NCBI RefSeq assembly: GCF_013410065.1
Contig: NZ_JACCCW010000001.1
Location: forward strand, 1,669,187 to 1,733,186
Origin: Granulicella arctica
Lineage (GTDB): Bacteria; Acidobacteriota; Terriglobia; Terriglobales; Acidobacteriaceae
DNA length: 64,000 nucleotides
Reading direction: 5' to 3'
A model generated the notes under the pieces. The model was not told where the DNA came from. It did not search any database and saw only the letters and a program-made list of their open reading frames with translations. The position numbers and the translations under genes are program-made. Shown piece by piece: positions 6,463-13,487 of the stretch; the stretch's first letter is position 1; every line of letters begins with the position of its first letter.

Positions 6463-9312
6463 CTACAGGCGCTCCAACTGGGCGAACTTCTCCACCAGCT
6501 TCTTTACGCCGTGCTGTTGAAATTGTACTGTAATCTTCGCGTCGTCCCCGTCTCCTTCTCGACGAAAGACGGTGCCCTCTCCGTATTTCGGGTGGCGGAC
6601 GCGGGTTCCCTGTTTGAGGCCGGTCTTGCCGGTGGGCTCGGGGATGTCGGGTTTGGGGCGGGATGGGCGCTGGCTGGGGGGGACTTTTTGGCCTCGGGCG
6701 GCGAAGAAGCTGGCGATGTTGTCCATGGAGCCAGTGGTGGAGATGGACTTTGAGCCGGGAGCGACGCGGGTGGTGGAGAACTTGGTGGATGCAGACGACT
6801 GGCTGCCGCTGGCTGTCTGGTCCTCATCTTCGTAGCTGTAGTGGCGGTCGCCCGATTCTCCGTTGTCGCGGCCGAAGCGGTTTCGCTGGGGGTAGGGGGT
6901 GGAGTAGGCGGAGCCGGAGAACTGGGGGCGGGCAGCGGCGGGGCTGCCGAGGTCTTCGATGAGCTGGGAGGGGATCTCTTCGAGGAAGCGGGATGGGAGG
7001 CTTGCCTCGGGCATGTCGGAGCCGTAGCGGCGGCGGTGGCGGGCGCGGGTGATGACGAGGGTGTCCATGGCGCGGGTCATGCCGACGTAGCAGAGGCGTC
7101 GCTCTTCTTCGAGGCCGGTGGGGTCGGTGATGGTGCGGGAGTGGGGGAAGAGGCCTTCTTCCATGCCGGTGAGGAAGACGAGGGGAAACTCGAGGCCCTT
7201 GGCGGCGTGGAGGGTCATGAGGGTGACACGGGCGTCTTCGCTGTAGGAGTCGGCGTCGGAGACGAGGGCGGCGTGGTCGAGGAACTCGGCGAGGGTTTCG
7301 CCGCGCTCCTGGGCGTCCTGGGCGGCGTTGGCAAGTTCTTTGAGGTTTTCGATACGGGAGAAGGCTTCGGGTGTGGCCTCGGCCTCGAGGGCGCGGATGT
7401 AGCCGCTGCGGTCGTTGAGGAACTTGATGAGCTCGGGGAGGGTGGCGGCGTCGCCGGGCTTTCTAAAGGCTGGCTTCTCGAGCTCCGAGGCCATGATGAT
7501 TTCGGCGGCGCGTTCGGGTGTGGTGTTCGCGGATTTTTTGAGGACGACGGGAGCGAAGGGGTTGAAGCTGGCGGCGTCGATCTGGTGGGCGGCGTCGTTG
7601 TCGGTGGCGTTCTCGGGCGCGATGGTGGAGATCTCTTCGGTGGGGCCGAAGTCGAAGCCGAAGTTGAAGCTGGTGTCGAAGGAGGTGTCGGGTTCGGCTG
7701 CTGCTTCGGTGGAGAACTCTTCGGGGTTGAAGTCGGTGGAGTCTGTAACTGATTCGGTTGCAGATTCTGCGATGTCTTCTGCGAGCTTGCCGGCGAAGTC
7801 GGGTCCGAGCATGGCGCGGGCATCGGTGATGAAGCGGCGGAAGCCTTCGAGCGCAATGAGTGCGCGTTGCGGTAACAATTTATCTTCGATGGCGCGACCG
7901 ATGGCGTCCCAGGTGCTCATGCCGGTGGAGAGGGCCATGCGCTCGAGGGTATCCATGGTGGTTTTGCCGATGCCGCGTGGGGGAGAGTTGACGGTGCGAC
8001 CGAGGGCGATAGAGTCGTGCGGGTTCTGGACGAGCTTGAGATAGCTGAGGATGTCTTTGACTTCGGCGCGATCGTAGAAGGAGAAGCCGCCGACCATGTG
8101 GTACTGGATCTGGTAGCGGCGGAGGGCTTCTTCGACGAGTCGCGACTGCGAGTTGGTGCGGTAGAGGACGGCGCAGCGGGGTTGGTCCTGCTGTTGGCCT
8201 GCCTCGCGGAGATAGCGGTTGATGCGGTCGGCGATGAAGAGGGCTTCGTTCTCGCCGTCGGGAGCTTCGTAGTAGCCGATGAGCGAGCCACCCTCGCGTG
8301 TGGTGAAGAGGTTCTTGCCCTTGCGCTGCGTGTTGTTGGAGACGACTGCGGATGCGCCCTCGAGGATGATCTGCGTGGAGCGGTAGTTCTGCTCGAGGCG
8401 GATGGTGCGCATCTCGGGGAAATCTTTTTCGAACTCGAGGATGTTGCGGATGTCGGCGCCGCGCCAACTATAGATGGACTGGTCTTCATCTCCGACGACG
8501 CAGACGTTGTGATGCTTGCCGGCGAGGAGCTTCATGAGCTCGTACTGCGGGCGGTTGGTGTCCTGGTACTCGTCGATCATGACGTATTGATAGCGACGGT
8601 TGTAGCGTTCGCGCACTTCGCCGGAGGACTTTAATAGACGCACTGTTTCGAGCAGGAGGTCGTCGAAGTCGAGCGCATTGGCTTTGAAGAGCTCCTTGCG
8701 ATAGATCTCAAAGATGTGGGCGATCTTCTCTTCCATGGGATTGGTGGAGGCGAGGAAGTACTCCTGTGGATCGATCATGTGGTTCTTCGCCCAACTGATG
8801 CGACCGAGGGCTACGCGTGGCTTGAGCTGCTTGTCGTCGATGGCGAGGCGCTTGAGTGCGGCTTTGACGACGGCTTGCTGATCGTTCTCGTCGTAGATGG
8901 CGAAGCTGCGGGTGAGGCCGACGTTGTTGACCTTGAGGGCTTCGATGTCGCGGCGCAGGACACGGACGCAGAAGCTGTGGAAGGTTGCGAGCATGGGCTT
9001 GGCGAGGGAGTTGTGGCCGAGGATTTTGTCGACGCGCTCGGCCATCTCTTTCGCGGCCTTGTTGGTGAAGGTGACGGCGAGGATGGAGTCGGCGGGGACG
9101 CCGCGCTCTTCGATGAGGTAGGCGATGCGATGGGTGACGACGCGGGTTTTGCCTGAGCCTGCACCGGCGAGCAGGAGCACTGGACCGTCGACGGCCTGGA
9201 TGCCTTCCTGCTGCTGCTGGTTCATGTTTTCTAGAAGACGATGCACGATGATAGTTGACCTGTTCTCTATTTTATCGTTCTGTAAAGAAGCTTGTTTTTG
9301 GGCTGAATCCAC
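6463..9312 (-). CDS. pcrA: ATP-dependent DNA helicase UvrD/PcrA
   Basis: This superfamily 1A 3'-5' helicase of about 949 residues acts in repair and in removing proteins from DNA. Walker A GAGSGKT is at residues 50-56, Walker B DEYQDTN at 247-253, followed by GDEDQSIYSWRGA, QNYRS and the late motifs TLHAAKGLEFP and CYVGMTRA. A C-terminal domain (GTRVRHPKYGEGTVFR) matches the Tudor-like RNA-polymerase-binding end of PcrA. An acidic, Ser/Thr-rich insert of about 80 residues (roughly 510-595, with FNFGFDFGPTEE) is unusual. Homology to PcrA begins near LLENMNQQQQ, so the start could be the given ATG, GTG at 9246 or ATG at 9225. The upstream region holds three inverted repeats. Confidence 0.93.
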   Translation of the reverse strand: MDSAQKQASLQNDKIENRSTIIVHRLLENMNQQQQEGIQAVDGPVLLLAGAGSGKTRVVTHRIAYLIEERGVPADSILAVTFTNKAAKEMAERVDKILGHNSLAKPMLATFHSFCVRVLRRDIEALKVNNVGLTRSFAIYDENDQQAVVKAALKRLAIDDKQLKPRVALGRISWAKNHMIDPQEYFLASTNPMEEKIAHIFEIYRKELFKANALDFDDLLLETVRLLKSSGEVRERYNRRYQYVMIDEYQDTNRPQYELMKLLAGKHHNVCVVGDEDQSIYSWRGADIRNILEFEKDFPEMRTIRLEQNYRSTQIILEGASAVVSNNTQRKGKNLFTTREGGSLIGYYEAPDGENEALFIADRINRYLREAGQQQDQPRCAVLYRTNSQSRLVEEALRRYQIQYHMVGGFSFYDRAEVKDILSYLKLVQNPHDSIALGRTVNSPPRGIGKTTMDTLERMALSTGMSTWDAIGRAIEDKLLPQRALIALEGFRRFITDARAMLGPDFAGKLAEDIAESATESVTDSTDFNPEEFSTEAAAEPDTSFDTSFNFGFDFGPTEEISTIAPENATDNDAAHQIDAASFNPFAPVVLKKSANTTPERAAEIIMASELEKPAFRKPGDAATLPELIKFLNDRSGYIRALEAEATPEAFSRIENLKELANAAQDAQERGETLAEFLDHAALVSDADSYSEDARVTLMTLHAAKGLEFPLVFLTGMEEGLFPHSRTITDPTGLEEERRLCYVGMTRAMDTLVITRARHRRRYGSDMPEASLPSRFLEEIPSQLIEDLGSPAAARPQFSGSAYSTPYPQRNRFGRDNGESGDRHYSYEDEDQTASGSQSSASTKFSTTRVAPGSKSISTTGSMDNIASFFAARGQKVPPSQRPSRPKPDIPEPTGKTGLKQGTRVRHPKYGEGTVFRREGDGDDAKITVQFQQHGVKKLVEKFAQLERL

Positions 9313-9326
9313 AGGCGATTGTGGAT
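9307..9326. promoter_or_regulatory. Inverted repeat at the helicase start
   Basis: ATCCACA and TGTGGAT form perfect 7-bp arms around a 6-bp centre. Each arm matches 7 of 9 positions of a DnaA-box consensus (TTATCCACA), but the symmetry also fits a dimeric regulator. It overlaps the most upstream possible start of the helicase. Confidence 0.35.
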
Positions 9327-9342
9327 GCTGGTGCCTCTATGG

Positions 9343-9378
9343 TGTCCATCGGTGGACAAGTGTGTCCAGGCGCGGACA
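9343..9378. promoter_or_regulatory. Two phased TGTCC-N6-GGACA palindromes
   Basis: Two identical-arm palindromes, at 9343-9358 and 9363-9378, each read TGTCC-N6-GGACA. Their centres are exactly 20 bp apart, about two helical turns, which would place two protein dimers on the same face of the DNA. They lie between the divergent helicase gene and a small secreted protein gene, a natural place for an operator. No regulator gene is adjacent. Confidence 0.5.
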
Positions 9379-9447
9379 GTGGATGATTTGAAATTTGCTC
9401 TTATAGATGTGGCACAAAAAAAGTAACAAAAATGTCACAAAATATAT

Positions 9448-9475
9448 GGAACCTTCGTGGAACGTTTCGCGTAAG
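9448..9475 (+). promoter_or_regulatory. Possible ECF-sigma promoter for the secreted protein
   Basis: GGAACC at 9448-9453 is followed after 16 bp by CGTAAG (9470-9475), a spacing and -35 pattern typical of extracytoplasmic-function sigma factors. It is about 72 bp upstream of the secreted protein start. A second GGAAC lies 11 bp downstream of the first. This is pattern-based only. Confidence 0.3.
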
Positions 9476-9546
9476 TCATTTCACGACGAACTTCCTGAAC
9501 CATGGCAGAGAGTTCCCGTCGAAATCTTGTAGTACCGGGAGCTGTT

Positions 9547-9885
9547 ATGAAGATTCGTAATGTTTTGGCTGTCTCTGTTGCTATCGTTGGTTTGGCTGCT
9601 TCGTCCACCGTATATGCTGCTCCGGTTAGCTTTGGTGTGCCGGTTCATGCGATGTTCTCCAAGAGCAAGCTGGTGAAGTTCAATGTTCGCAACGATTCGA
9701 GTGCGTCCGTGGAGCTGAAGGTGGGCGAGCAGGTGATGACGCTCGATGCAGGTAAGACGCTTGCACTGAGCCTTCCTATCGGAACGCGCATTCTTGCTAA
9801 TGCAACGAGTGGAAAGTATGAAGCCGGTACTGTGCTGGCTGAGGTTTCAACGGCGATGAGCGATGCGACCATCTCGTTGAAGTAA
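9547..9885 (+). CDS. Small secreted protein (112 aa), function unknown
   Basis: The ATG at 9547 follows GGGAG at good spacing and opens a signal peptide (MKIRN, hydrophobic core, VYAAP cleavage site near residue 25), so the longer frame from 9502 is unlikely. The mature part of about 88 residues is beta-rich: VKFNVRNDSSASVELKVG, then VMTLDAGKTLALSLPIG and ILANATS. This looks like a single immunoglobulin-like or DUF4397-like strand sandwich in the periplasm, but no family can be named safely. It has its own promoter region with several repeat elements and appears monocistronic. Confidence 0.75.
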   Translation: MKIRNVLAVSVAIVGLAASSTVYAAPVSFGVPVHAMFSKSKLVKFNVRNDSSASVELKVGEQVMTLDAGKTLALSLPIGTRILANATSGKYEAGTVLAEVSTAMSDATISLK

Positions 9886-9985
9886 AACATCGCAATGTGT
9901 GTGCCGGCTGTATGGCTTGAGAGCTGCGGCCGGCCTTCCCCTTCTATTTTGTGATGCGATGAACTGCTGAACCTGCGGGCTTGAT

Positions 9986-10552
9986 ATGCTCGGGTTCATG
10001 GTTCAGAATGTCGCAGTCTTTTGTGCTTCGGCTAATGGAGTCGATCCGGCTTATTGTGCCGCGGCGGTGGAGTTAGGTGCTGCGCTTGCAGCGCACAGCA
10101 TCGGCCTTGTGTATGGAGGATCCAACGTCGGCTTGATGCAGACTGTGGCCAACGCCGCTCTTGCCGGAGGAGGCAGGGTGGTGGGTGTGATTCCTGAGGT
10201 GTTGGTCGGGATGGAGGTTGCGCATCGCGGCGTTACGGAGTTGCACATCGTGGATACGATGCACACGCGCAAGGCTTTGATGGCGAAGCTGGCGGATGCG
10301 TTTGTGGTGCTGCCTGGTGGCTTCGGCACACTCGAAGAGGTGTTCGAGATGCTGACGTGGCAGGCGCTGAAGCTGCACGCGAAGCCGGTTTTGCTGCTCA
10401 ACACGAGCGGCTTTTATGACAGACTGCTGGCGTTTCTCGACCATGCGGTTGAGCAGGGAATGTTGAAGCAGAAGAATCGCGAGATGGTGCTGGTTGCGGG
10501 TTCGGTTGAAGAAGCCTTGACGCTGCTGGGTATTGCAGCGACTTCTGTTTAG
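9986..10552 (+). CDS. LOG-family protein (nucleoside 5'-monophosphate phosphoribohydrolase)
   Basis: This 188-residue cytoplasmic enzyme belongs to the TIGR00730/LOG family, which releases the base from nucleoside monophosphates and in plants and some bacteria activates cytokinins. The motif PGGFGTLEEVFEMLTW is complete, as is the earlier YGGSNVGLMQ segment, and the length is normal for the family. A second ATG at 9998 (MVQNVAVFC) is an equally good start. It stands alone: the next gene runs the opposite way after a dispersed repeat. The physiological substrate in bacteria is often unclear, so I keep to the family reaction. Confidence 0.9.
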   Translation: MLGFMVQNVAVFCASANGVDPAYCAAAVELGAALAAHSIGLVYGGSNVGLMQTVANAALAGGGRVVGVIPEVLVGMEVAHRGVTELHIVDTMHTRKALMAKLADAFVVLPGGFGTLEEVFEMLTWQALKLHAKPVLLLNTSGFYDRLLAFLDHAVEQGMLKQKNREMVLVAGSVEEALTLLGIAATSV

Positions 10553-10690
10553 AGTTTTTGCTGTTACTGCGCTTTGGAGATGATTTCATCCCACCCTTCG
10601 CAAAGGCGCGAAGGATAGGGCGCCCGAACTGTTACATCTCTTAGAATCTGTTTAAAAGCTGAGGAAGTATGGAGGGGCGTGGGGGGCAAC

Positions 10691-10760
10691 GATTCCCTCA
10701 GGGGCTAAAGCCCCGCTCTTTCGAATCTTTGCGGCACGGCTGAAGCCGTGCCCTTTCAAG
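10691..10760. repeat. Paired-hairpin dispersed repeat, copy 2
   Basis: It has the same order as copy 1: GATTCCCTCA, then GGGGCTAAAGCCCC, then GGCACGGCTGAAGCCGTGCC (10733-10752) and CCTTTCAA. The second hairpin differs in arm sequence from copy 1 but keeps pairing, so the fold rather than the sequence is conserved. It lies between the convergent ends of the LOG and DUF3050 genes. Confidence 0.8.
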
Positions 10761-10817
10761 ACGCTCTTTACTCTCTTTCAAAACTCTCTTCTTCGATAGC
10801 TGTTTCTAAACAGGTTC

Positions 10818-11606
10818 TTAGCGGAGGACTGCGCGGGTTTCGTGCATGATGTTGGCGATGCTGTCCCAGAGGGCTATGCGTGCGTTGATGGCTTCTTCGG
10901 CGGCTTCGGTGGCTTCGTGCCACTTGGCGGCGTCGTCGCCGCAGAGCTCGGTGATCATGCGAAGGGCCATGGGGCCATGCTCGTCGCCGTCGACTTCGAT
11001 GTGGCGCTCCATGTACCAGCGGAGGGTCGATAGCTGGCCTCCGAGGCGAAGGTCCTGATCGCGGAGGAAGCCGCGGAACATGTCGGGGATGAGGTCTTCG
11101 CGGCCGAAGGTGAAGGCAGCGGCGATGGCGTGGAGCTTGCCTTCTTCGATGATGCGGAAGGTGGTTTCGACGAAGCGGGATGCGGCTTCAGGTGCGTTTG
11201 AGGCGGCGAGGGCGGTGGCCCATGGGCTGCCTTCGGCGATGGATGCGAGGAGGCGGTCGATGGCGGTGGTGTCGGCTCCGCACTGGAGCATGGCGATGCG
11301 ATAGAGCTCGAAGTGGCTGAGGGGCTGGCCGTTGTAGAGATCGCTCTCTTCGCCGAAGACGATCTCGTTGATGAGGCGGCGGCTTTCGGGGAGTGCGCTG
11401 GGCAGCCAGGGGACATCGACGCAGGTGAGGCCGCGCTGGAGGGCTTTGAGCAGGCACATGAAGTCCCAGACGGCGAAGACGTGCGACTCCATGAAGCGGC
11501 GGAGGTCTTCGACGCTCTCGAAGCTGGCGTAGAGGCGATGCTGGGCGAGCTGTTGGGAGAGCGGCTGGATGCGTTGCTCGAGTGCGGTGAGGTGGGGCGA
11601 ATTCAT
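10818..11606 (-). CDS. DUF3050-family protein
   Basis: This 262-residue, mostly helical cytoplasmic protein of the DUF3050 type has a conserved opening (ESHVFAVWDFMCLLKALQ) and several His/Glu-bearing helices (FELYRIAMLQ, WYMERHIEVDGDEHGPMAL). The His/Glu pattern suggests a heme-oxygenase-like or ferritin-like di-metal helical bundle. The start ATG at 11606 has AGGAG at 6 nt spacing and overlaps the TGA of the upstream DUF971 gene in an ATGA, so the pair is probably translationally coupled. The frame also stays open upstream, but that part belongs to the other gene. The reaction is unknown to me. Confidence 0.8.
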   Translation of the reverse strand: MNSPHLTALEQRIQPLSQQLAQHRLYASFESVEDLRRFMESHVFAVWDFMCLLKALQRGLTCVDVPWLPSALPESRRLINEIVFGEESDLYNGQPLSHFELYRIAMLQCGADTTAIDRLLASIAEGSPWATALAASNAPEAASRFVETTFRIIEEGKLHAIAAAFTFGREDLIPDMFRGFLRDQDLRLGGQLSTLRWYMERHIEVDGDEHGPMALRMITELCGDDAAKWHEATEAAEEAINARIALWDSIANIMHETRAVLR

Positions 11607-12043
11607 TTTGTAACTCCTACAGGAACACATTGTGGACACTGGCAGACCTTGCGGAGGTACTCCCAGGAGTAGATACCGCTCTCGTGGCCGTCGTTCCACT
11701 TGAAGCGCAGGGCGTATTTGCCGATGGGGGTGATTTCGACGGGGCGTGCGGGGGCCTCGTACATGGGGAGCAGCGTTGTCGGTTGCGGTTTGGGGATGCC
11801 GGGAGGGCGGCCGCTCTTCTCGCGTTCTTCGTGGCAGGTGGCGCAGGGGCAGGCGTTGCGGAGCCAGGTGAAGGTCCAGGAGCTGGCGTGGCCGTCGCGC
11901 CAGTCGATCTCGACGCCGGTGCCTTCGGTCTTGTGGACGCGGACCTTTTGCGGGGTTACGGCCTCGGGTGGGAGCTTGACCTCGAAAACGGCGGAGCGCT
12001 TGGCCTCTTCTTCGCTGACGATGCGGATTCCTTCATGACTCAT
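11603..12043 (-). CDS. DUF971 (GBBH-like N-terminal) domain protein
   Basis: This 146-residue protein contains two similar halves of the DUF971 fold found at the N-terminus of gamma-butyrobetaine hydroxylase. It shows WRDGHASSWTFTWLRNACPCATC and FKWNDGHESGIYSWEYLRKVC. Two Cys groups (CPCATC and CQCPQC) would bind zinc or an Fe-S centre. Free-standing members are often linked to Fe-S assembly proteins, but the present partner is DUF3050, with a 4-bp ATGA overlap. The 59 bp to the next repeat upstream contain no clear promoter. Whether it is a scaffold or an enzyme subunit cannot be told from the sequence. Confidence 0.85.
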   Translation of the reverse strand: MSHEGIRIVSEEEAKRSAVFEVKLPPEAVTPQKVRVHKTEGTGVEIDWRDGHASSWTFTWLRNACPCATCHEEREKSGRPPGIPKPQPTTLLPMYEAPARPVEITPIGKYALRFKWNDGHESGIYSWEYLRKVCQCPQCVPVGVTK

Positions 12044-12059
12044 GGGTAGGTTCGTTTCT

Positions 12060-12150
12060 GCGGCTTAGCCGCGGGAAAAATTCCCTCGGGGGCTAAAGCC
12101 CCACTTCTGTTCCTCTATTTATGTACAGGCTGAAGCCCGTACCCTTCAAG
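12060..12150. repeat. Paired-hairpin dispersed repeat, copy 3
   Basis: ATTCCCTCGG followed by GGGGCTAAAGCCCC (12089-12102) and, after a short AT-rich spacer, GTACAGGCTGAAGCCCGTAC and CCTTCAA repeat the design of copies 1 and 2. An extra small hairpin, GCGGCTTAGCCGC, precedes it. The right end runs into the 3' end of the truncated TauE/SafE frame. Confidence 0.75.
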
Positions 12151-12339
12151 AAAAGTATGCTCATGGTTGTTTCCAGAAAAGTAGACGGCGATGGCCTGGA
12201 TGGGCAGGACTCTCATGGCCATCATGGCGGGGAAGGAGAGAAAGGAGCCGCGCCCGGCCATGGCGTTCATAACGCCGGCAAGGAAGGAGGCACTGACCAG
12301 CCAGATGAACTGGGCCTGCGGTGTAAGGCTGAGATGCAT
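12115..12339 (-). pseudogene. Truncated TauE/SafE (TSUP) permease, 5' end only
   Basis: From ATG at 12339 the frame reads MHLSLTPQAQFIWLVSASF, then LAGVMNAMAG and a SFLSFPAMMAM...VLPIQA segment, which is the start of a TSUP-family sulfite/anion exporter (normally about 250 residues, eight helices). Similarity stops at about 50 residues, near 12190. The frame then runs into unrelated sequence and ends in the paired-hairpin repeat. A conserved Gly of the first repeat also reads Arg (AGRGSF). The rest of the gene is absent, so I interpret this as a remnant left by deletion at the repeat. No ribosome-binding site is visible. Confidence 0.65.
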
Positions 12340-12424
12340 GCTTAATTCATTGTAGCTAGTTGGGGTTTGAAAGAGGAAAGAGTGGGTTTTTCGGCTCTGT
12401 TCAGGATGGCGGTTTGGTTGAAAG

Positions 12425-12600
12425 AGAACAGACAACGGCAAATGCAAAAGCAACCGCAGGTCCTTCGACTGCGGGCTGCGCCCTTCGCTCAGGATGACAG
12501 TTTTTGGGGGTGGGTGAAGGAGAACAAACAACGGCAACGGCAAAAGCAACCGCACGTCCTTCGGCTTGCGCTGAGTGCTCGCTCAGGATGACAGTTTGTT
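12425..12600. repeat. Two tandem copies of an intergenic repeat (about 80 bp)
   Basis: Two related blocks, 12425-12505 and 12522-12600, each read AACA(G/A)ACAACGGCAA, then GCAAAAGCAACCGCA, GTCCTTCG and GCTCAGGATGACAGTTT. Substitutions concentrate in the middle. A weaker, partial third block lies near 12385-12415 (CGGCTCTGTTCAGGATGGC). The TCCTTCG...CTCAGGATGAC core is a dispersed intergenic repeat style I know from several soil bacteria. Confidence 0.75.
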
Positions 12601-12621
12601 GGCAGGGCTAGGTTAATGGGT

Positions 12622-13428
12622 TCAGGCTGGGGTTTCGATGGGGAGTTCTGGGGTGGCGGCTATGAGTTGTTGGGTGTAGGGGTTGGTGGGGGCGGTGCAG
12701 ACTTGTTCGGCTTCGCCTAGTTCGACGAGGCGGCCTCGATGCATGACGGCGATGCGATTGCAGAGGTAGCGGACGAGCGGCATGGAGTGGGAGATGAAGA
12801 GGTAGGTGAGGCCGTGCTGGCGCTGGAGGTCGCGGAGGAGGTTGATGACCTGGGCTCCGACGGAGACGTCGAGGGCGCTGACGGGTTCGTCGAGGACCAG
12901 GAACTGGGGGCGGAGGGCGAGGGCTCGGGCGATGTTGATGCGTTGGCGCTGGCCTCCGCTGAACTCGTGCGGGTAGCGGGGGAGGGCGGAGGCGTCGAGG
13001 CCGACGGTGGCGAGGAGTTCGAGGAGGCGGGGCTTCATGCCTTCGGCGGGCTGTTCGTGGTGGATGCGGAAGGGCTCGGCGAGGATCTGGCGGACGCTCA
13101 TACGCGGGTTGAGGGCGGCGTAGGGGTCCTGGAAGACGATCTGCATCTGGCGGCGGAGGGTGCGGATACGGCGGGAGGATGCGGTGCGGATGTCTTCGCC
13201 GTGGAGGTGGATGGTGCCGGCGGTGGGCTCGATGAGGCGGATGAGCATGCGGGCTACGGTGCTTTTGCCGGAGCCGGATTCGCCGACGAGGCCGAGGGTT
13301 TCGCCGCGGCGGATGGTGAAGGAGACGTCGTCGACGACGCGGGTGGTGCCGCGGTCGCTGGGGTACTCCTTGATGAGGCCGTCGGCCTGGAGCAGAGGTG
13401 CGGTTTCGGGAGGCGTCGGCGACGGCAT
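12622..13428 (-). CDS. Opp/Dpp-type ABC transporter ATP-binding protein, orphan
   Basis: This 268-residue ATPase belongs to the oligopeptide/dipeptide/nickel importer class (OppF/DppF). Walker A GESGSGKST lies at residues 49-57, the Q-loop at FQDPYAALNPRMSV (Gln100), signature SGGQRQR at 157-163, Walker B FLVLDEP at 176-182, and the H-loop in LFISHSM. The oligopeptide-transporter C-terminal pattern (PTNPYTQQLIAA) is present. Such proteins normally sit with a second ATPase, two permeases and a binding protein; none is adjacent, so partners must be elsewhere. It is divergent from the following dehydrogenase gene, with about 60 bp shared between them for both promoters. Confidence 0.9.
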   Translation of the reverse strand: MPSPTPPETAPLLQADGLIKEYPSDRGTTRVVDDVSFTIRRGETLGLVGESGSGKSTVARMLIRLIEPTAGTIHLHGEDIRTASSRRIRTLRRQMQIVFQDPYAALNPRMSVRQILAEPFRIHHEQPAEGMKPRLLELLATVGLDASALPRYPHEFSGGQRQRINIARALALRPQFLVLDEPVSALDVSVGAQVINLLRDLQRQHGLTYLFISHSMPLVRYLCNRIAVMHRGRLVELGEAEQVCTAPTNPYTQQLIAATPELPIETPA

Positions 13429-13487
13429 AGGCGGATGGTAGCATCCTGTTTCAGAATGGTGGTTAGGACTGTGTTCAAGGAGTGTGT

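Noticed and set aside
9307..9326. Replication origin suggested by DnaA-box-like arms
   Set aside because: Only two imperfect boxes, no AT-rich unwinding region and no dnaA or dnaN nearby; gyrB alone, 12 kb away, is not enough.
12425..12600. Possible CRISPR array
   Set aside because: Only two diverged blocks with conserved outer and variable inner parts, and no spacer pattern.
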